A stretch of DNA of 64,000 nucleotides from CAYVIB01 sp964451365 (GTDB lineage Bacteria; Pseudomonadota; Gammaproteobacteria; Pseudomonadales; Cellvibrionaceae): positions 1 through 64,000 of the forward strand of contig CAYVIB010000011.1 of NCBI GenBank assembly GCA_964451365.1, written 5' to 3'. Under the pieces are notes generated by a model, which saw only the letters and a program-made list of their open reading frames with translations, was not told the origin of the DNA and did no database searches. This document shows, piece by piece, positions 60,397 to 64,000 of this stretch. A program made the translations under genes and the position numbers. How positions within the stretch are numbered: position 1 is the first letter of the stretch; each line of letters begins with the position of its first letter.

Positions 60397-60822
60397 CTAG
60401 CGGGAGCAAATTTCGCCGGGTTCAAAAAAGAAAGCGATTTCGCGCGCGGCGGAGGTTTCGGAATCCGAGCCGTGCACGGCGTTTCTGCCCGTGGATTCGG
60501 CAAAATCCTTCCGGATGGTGCCTTCGTCAGCATTGGCCGGGTTGGTGGCACCCATAATCCCGCGATTGGCGGCGATGGCGTTTTCGCCTTCCAGCACCTG
60601 GACTACCACCGGGCCGGAAGTCATAAAATCAACCAGCTCACCGAAAAAGGGGCGCTCCCGGTGCTCCGCGTAAAAACCTTCCGCCTGCTCGCGGCTAAGG
60701 TGCAGCATTTTAATTGCCACCAGTTTCAGCCCCGCATTTTCAAAACGGCTGAAAATCCTGCCAATGACGTTTTTGGCAACTGCATCGGGTTTAACAATGG
60801 ATAATGTTCGTTCGATAGCCAT
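60397..60822 (-). CDS. ndk: nucleoside diphosphate kinase
   Basis: Transfers phosphate between nucleoside di- and triphosphates. 141 residues, standard length. RTLSIVKPDAVAKNVIGRIF at the start, the GATNPANADEGTIR segment, and the phospho-His in GRNAVHGSDS. First gene of the minus-strand cluster that runs to der; its promoter must lie in the 150-bp divergent gap upstream. Confidence 0.97.
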   Translation of the reverse strand: MAIERTLSIVKPDAVAKNVIGRIFSRFENAGLKLVAIKMLHLSREQAEGFYAEHRERPFFGELVDFMTSGPVVVQVLEGENAIAANRGIMGATNPANADEGTIRKDFAESTGRNAVHGSDSETSAAREIAFFFEPGEICSR

Positions 60823-60973
60823 TAATAATCGTCTCCGTGGAAATGCTTTGCGGAACCTCTGGGCTCACGATGTTAAAATCGCGTGATTATACGTGGATTG
60901 GATGCAAAATAGTATGCAACCCTCCCCTAATTCCGGGTAAAACGGGCCGTAAATCAAGGAGATCCGGCGCAAA

Positions 60974-61435
60974 GTGAAAAATCTGCTGATCATTGCTCAC
61001 TGCCCCTCCCCCAATACGCGCAAACTTGCCGGCCTGCTGGAACAGACCGGCGCTTCGGAAGAGTTGGACAATCTGACGGTAAAAAGGTTGTCCCCCCTTG
61101 AAACCACGGAACACGACATCCAGTCGGCGGACGGCATTCTCCTGTTTACTACCGAAAACTTCGGTTACATGAGCGGTGCACTGAAGGACATGTTCGATCG
61201 TGTTTATAATCCCTGCGTGGAGCAAACCCAGGGCATGCCCTATTCGTTGTGTGTTCGCGCCGGCAAGGACGGTACCGGCACGGTGCGGGCGGTGGAAGCC
61301 ATTGTCAGCGGGATGAAATGGTCAAAGGCGCAGGCGCCCCTGGTATTGCGCGGCGACTACAAACCATCGTTTGAACAGGAAGCGAGTCAATATGCCCTGA
61401 CATTTGCCGTCGGACTGGATACCGGTATCTATTGA
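60974..61435 (+). CDS. flavodoxin-like NAD(P)H-dependent reductase
   Basis: A 153-residue flavodoxin-fold protein from GTG 60974, with AAGGAG 12 nt upstream. NLLIIAHCPSPNTRKLAGLL is the FMN phosphate-binding region, and LLFTTENFGYMSGALKDMFD the loop typical of NADPH-dependent FMN reductases, with ENFGYM near the isoalloxazine. Substrate unknown. Divergent from ndk. Confidence 0.82.
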   Translation: MKNLLIIAHCPSPNTRKLAGLLEQTGASEELDNLTVKRLSPLETTEHDIQSADGILLFTTENFGYMSGALKDMFDRVYNPCVEQTQGMPYSLCVRAGKDGTGTVRAVEAIVSGMKWSKAQAPLVLRGDYKPSFEQEASQYALTFAVGLDTGIY

Positions 61436-61552
61436 CCCGGTGAATACTACCGCGTTAATACTGTGAGACAATTTTCACCGCGCTGAAATGGGCCGGTCTT
61501 TGCACGAGACTTTACCAACACGTTTCACCAATCAATCCACCAGTCAATCACT

Positions 61553-63637
61553 ATGAACCGAATTGTTAAGTTTGTTGTTTATCTGATTCTTTTTTTCTTC
61601 CTGTTGATTGGCGCGCTGGTTTTACTGGTCGTGTCCATCGATCCTTCCAGGCTGAAACCCACACTGGAAAGAGAGCTTGCCAGGCAGGGGATCGCAGCGC
61701 ATTTCGGCGGCGAAATCGACTGGCAGTTTTATCCCGACTTTGGCCTTAGCGTGCAGGCGTTGTCGCTGAATCCGGCGGACCTGCCGGATTCCGGCCAACC
61801 CCTCCTTTACGTGGATTCCATGTCCTTTTCGGTAAAGCTGGTGCCCTTGTTCAAGCGGGAAATTCTGGTCAATGGCATTCGCGTTACCTCGGCAAAACTG
61901 GATCTGGTAGTGGACAAGGATGGCAACGGCAACTGGGAGAGTATCGACGGAGGCGACAAGGCTGAACCGGCTCCTGAAGTGGATGAAGCACCGGCTCAAG
62001 GGACGTTGCCCGAGTTACAGATCGAAGAGCTTACGCTGTCGAGCCTGTCGCTGGGTTACACGGACAGGCAGAGCGGAGACAGCTTTATTGTCGAAAATCT
62101 AAGTGTCGAAGCCTCCGACTTCAATCTCGAAGGTGCGCCCTTCCCCCTGAGTATTTCCGTCAATGCCGCCGTGGCGGAGCTGCCCGCGATATCGGCGGAT
62201 CTCGCCTCGGTTTTAGCCTTCGATATGGCGGGAAAAACCCTCTCCCTTAACGATGCCATGCTTCGGCTGGCCCGAACCAATGGCTCGGGCAAAACGCTTG
62301 CCATTTCATTTAACAGTCGGGTGAATTGGAACGATCCTTTAAATGTTACCGCCAGTCTAAACGCATCAGAATTCAACCCGCGCAAGTTGATGAAGGATTT
62401 CGAGCTTGCCCAAATTCCAACCCAAAATCCGCAGGCCCTAAGCAATGCCGCCTTTGCTTTTGATTTGGCTTACTCTCCGAAACAAATCGCAATCACCAAC
62501 ATACAGGCTGTTCTTGACAGCACTCACATCCAGGGCAACACGACCCTGTCCGCAACCGAAAAACCCCGGATTCCCTGGCATATCGAATCCCGCTGGAGCG
62601 GAGACAGAATCAACCTGGATGATTACCTTCCGCCAACCTCGGAAACCGCGACCGAGCCGGCAGCCGCCGAACCCCAGCCCCTGCCCCTGGAGAGCATTCG
62701 CTCGCTGAGCGCCCTGCTTGGCCTTACTTTCGAGGAAATCCTTGTGATGGACATATCCATCAAGGACATTGAGGCAGAAGTTCAGGCTGAAAATGGCATT
62801 GTCACTATCGATAAACTAAATGCCCAGGCGTTTGACGGTACCCTGGCCGCAAAAGGGACTTTCGACGCGACCGGGGAAGCCGCAAAACTGCAGCTGGCAC
62901 TCAATGTCGACAGTATCAACGTCGGCGCATTGGCACAGCATTTTGCCGAACTGGATAACCTGGCGGGACAAGCCGGCACCGAGGTGCGGGTAACCAGCCA
63001 CGGCCAAACGGACCAGGCGCTGATAAACAACGTCGTCGCGGAAGCCGTTATTTCTTCCGAAAATCTCAAGGTTGCGCCAATTAACCTGGAACAGCAGTAC
63101 TGCAAGCTGCTGGCGACACTGGATAAGCGTGAACTGGCCAAAACGGACTGGAATGCATTTACCGAACTGCAGCCGGTTACTGTTAAGGCCCGTTATACCG
63201 CCGACCAGGTAACGCTCCAAACACTTGACGCCCAAATCGAAAAACTTTCCACCAAAGCCAGCGGTGAACTCAACCTGGAAACCGGTCGGTTCAACTTCCC
63301 GATCGATATTTCGCTGGCGGATTTTTCTTCCGGTCCCGAAGCCTGTGGCAACATCAGCGAAAAATGGCGCAAGCGTGCTATCCCGCTGCTGTGCAAGGGC
63401 AATTTGTCGAATATCGGCGCCGACACCTGTTTACCTGACACTGACCGAATCGGTGATATGGTCAAAGCCGCCGCCGAGGAAAAAGTTGAAGCGAAAAAGC
63501 AGGAGCTTGAGAAAAAGGTCGATACCGAGGTGGAAGAGAAAAAGGACGTGATCGAGGACAAGGCAAAAAGCAAACTGGAAAAAGAACTGGAACGCCTGAA
63601 GAAAAAAGGTTTTTTCAACGAATCGAAAAAAGATTAA
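61553..63637 (+). CDS. AsmA family protein
   Basis: A 694-residue envelope protein with an N-terminal anchor (about 5-27, KFVVYLILFFFLLIGALVLL). The N-terminal AsmA domain has PSRLKPTLERELARQGIAAH and YVDSMSFSVKLVPLFKREIL, followed by KDGNGNWESI. The long beta-rich body ends in an AsmA_2 region (LNAQAFDGTLAAKGTFDATG) and a charged coiled coil (about 635-690, KKQELEKKVDTEVEEKKDVI). AsmA-like proteins are bridge-type candidates for phospholipid transport between membranes. Confidence 0.88.
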   Translation: MNRIVKFVVYLILFFFLLIGALVLLVVSIDPSRLKPTLERELARQGIAAHFGGEIDWQFYPDFGLSVQALSLNPADLPDSGQPLLYVDSMSFSVKLVPLFKREILVNGIRVTSAKLDLVVDKDGNGNWESIDGGDKAEPAPEVDEAPAQGTLPELQIEELTLSSLSLGYTDRQSGDSFIVENLSVEASDFNLEGAPFPLSISVNAAVAELPAISADLASVLAFDMAGKTLSLNDAMLRLARTNGSGKTLAISFNSRVNWNDPLNVTASLNASEFNPRKLMKDFELAQIPTQNPQALSNAAFAFDLAYSPKQIAITNIQAVLDSTHIQGNTTLSATEKPRIPWHIESRWSGDRINLDDYLPPTSETATEPAAAEPQPLPLESIRSLSALLGLTFEEILVMDISIKDIEAEVQAENGIVTIDKLNAQAFDGTLAAKGTFDATGEAAKLQLALNVDSINVGALAQHFAELDNLAGQAGTEVRVTSHGQTDQALINNVVAEAVISSENLKVAPINLEQQYCKLLATLDKRELAKTDWNAFTELQPVTVKARYTADQVTLQTLDAQIEKLSTKASGELNLETGRFNFPIDISLADFSSGPEACGNISEKWRKRAIPLLCKGNLSNIGADTCLPDTDRIGDMVKAAAEEKVEAKKQELEKKVDTEVEEKKDVIEDKAKSKLEKELERLKKKGFFNESKKD

Positions 63638-63674
63638 TCAGTCCCGTCATGGGAGATGACCCAGGAGAACAAAC

Positions 63675-64000
63675 GTGAAAAATTTTTTATTGGTCCTTGT
63701 ACTCGCCCTTATCTCTACCGGTACGAATGCCGGTGAAAATAAAACCAGTGAAAACCACGCCAAAGAAAGCAAGGCCGTCTGCCCCGAGTTTCTCAACCAC
63801 GACTTCAAGAAACTGCACAGCAGTAAAATCGTTAACCTCTGCGACACCTATACCGGCAAACCAATGGTTATCGTCAACACCGCCAGCCACTGTGGTTTCA
63901 CTCCCCAGTTTAAATCCCTCGAGGCGCTGAGCGAGAAATACAAGGATCAGGGCCTGCAGGTTATCGGCTTTGCCTCCGATGATTTTAACCAGGAAGCAAA
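63675..64000 (+). CDS. glutathione peroxidase family protein, partial (cut by window end)
   Basis: Starts at GTG 63675 with CAGGAG 7 nt upstream and runs off the window. A signal peptide (about 1-19, FLLVLVLALISTGTNAG) makes it a periplasmic form. The thioredoxin-fold core begins PEFLNHDFKKLHSSKIVNLC; the peroxidatic Cys73 is in VNTASHCGFTPQFKSL, where animal enzymes have selenocysteine, followed by QVIGFASDDFNQEA. Only 108 residues are visible. It follows the AsmA gene by 37 bp and may share its transcript. Confidence 0.9.
   Translation, partial: MKNFLLVLVLALISTGTNAGENKTSENHAKESKAVCPEFLNHDFKKLHSSKIVNLCDTYTGKPMVIVNTASHCGFTPQFKSLEALSEKYKDQGLQVIGFASDDFNQEA

Noticed and set aside
60375..60551. 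N-terminal extension of rlmN into ndk
   Set aside because: The extra 59 residues overlap ndk, are Pro/Arg-rich and unlike RlmN; GTG 60374 gives the family length.

Overview
The window looks like the chromosome of a plant-polysaccharide-degrading gammaproteobacterium, most likely of the Cellvibrionaceae type (my inference; no 16S gene is present). Three things point there: the order ndk-rlmN-pilW-rodZ-ispG-hisS-yfgM-bamB-der, which is standard in Pseudomonas-like gammaproteobacteria; an Entner-Doudoroff set (zwf, edd, eda, gap); and secreted carbohydrate-active proteins (a GH11-CBM60 protein, a CE1-like esterase, an AA5-like copper radical oxidase). No tRNA, rRNA, insertion sequence or CRISPR array was recognised.

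Region 1 (about 1-12.9 kb) is a phage-like or integrative element whose left end lies outside the window. It carries small tightly overlapping plus-strand genes (an AlpA-type regulator, zinc-ribbon proteins, several anonymous phage-type proteins) that lead into one 1891-residue polyvalent-type protein with a HESGH zincin motif. At its right end are AT-richer minus-strand cargo genes. Two of them form an operon of a protein with an Mrr-N/PUA-like region and a single-pass coiled-coil membrane protein, and this pair is the best candidate for an undescribed, possibly defensive, system. A 30-bp hairpin at 12789-12854 follows the cargo.

Region 2 (13-20.4 kb) mixes accessory and decaying genes: a GH11 xylanase that has lost its acid/base Glu and about 36 residues of its core, an unknown protein, a huge PVC-type HEAT/cytochrome c lipoprotein, and two convergent truncated two-component genes joined by a deletion.

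Region 3 (20.5-38.4 kb) is core metabolism and envelope: a TerC-family protein, eda, edd, zwf and gap; a DUF3108 protein; a cyclase-FHA protein followed by a perfect CRP-type site; an RDD protein; lptF-lptG; pepA-holC-(unknown)-valS.

Region 4 (38.5-51.5 kb) is accessory: an epimerase preceded by a small gene with an in-frame amber codon, a secreted esterase, a DUF411 metal protein with a possible 22-codon leader, a LuxR regulator, a PLL-propeller plus glyoxal-oxidase-like enzyme, and a copper/silver efflux operon. That operon has CusB fused to a CusF-like domain, CusA, and only a remnant of the outer-membrane CusC component. The juxtaposition of a copper enzyme with copper handling genes is notable.

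Region 5 (51.5-64 kb) is the conserved der-to-ndk cluster on the minus strand, then plus-strand genes for a flavodoxin-like reductase, an AsmA protein and the start of a glutathione peroxidase cut by the window edge.
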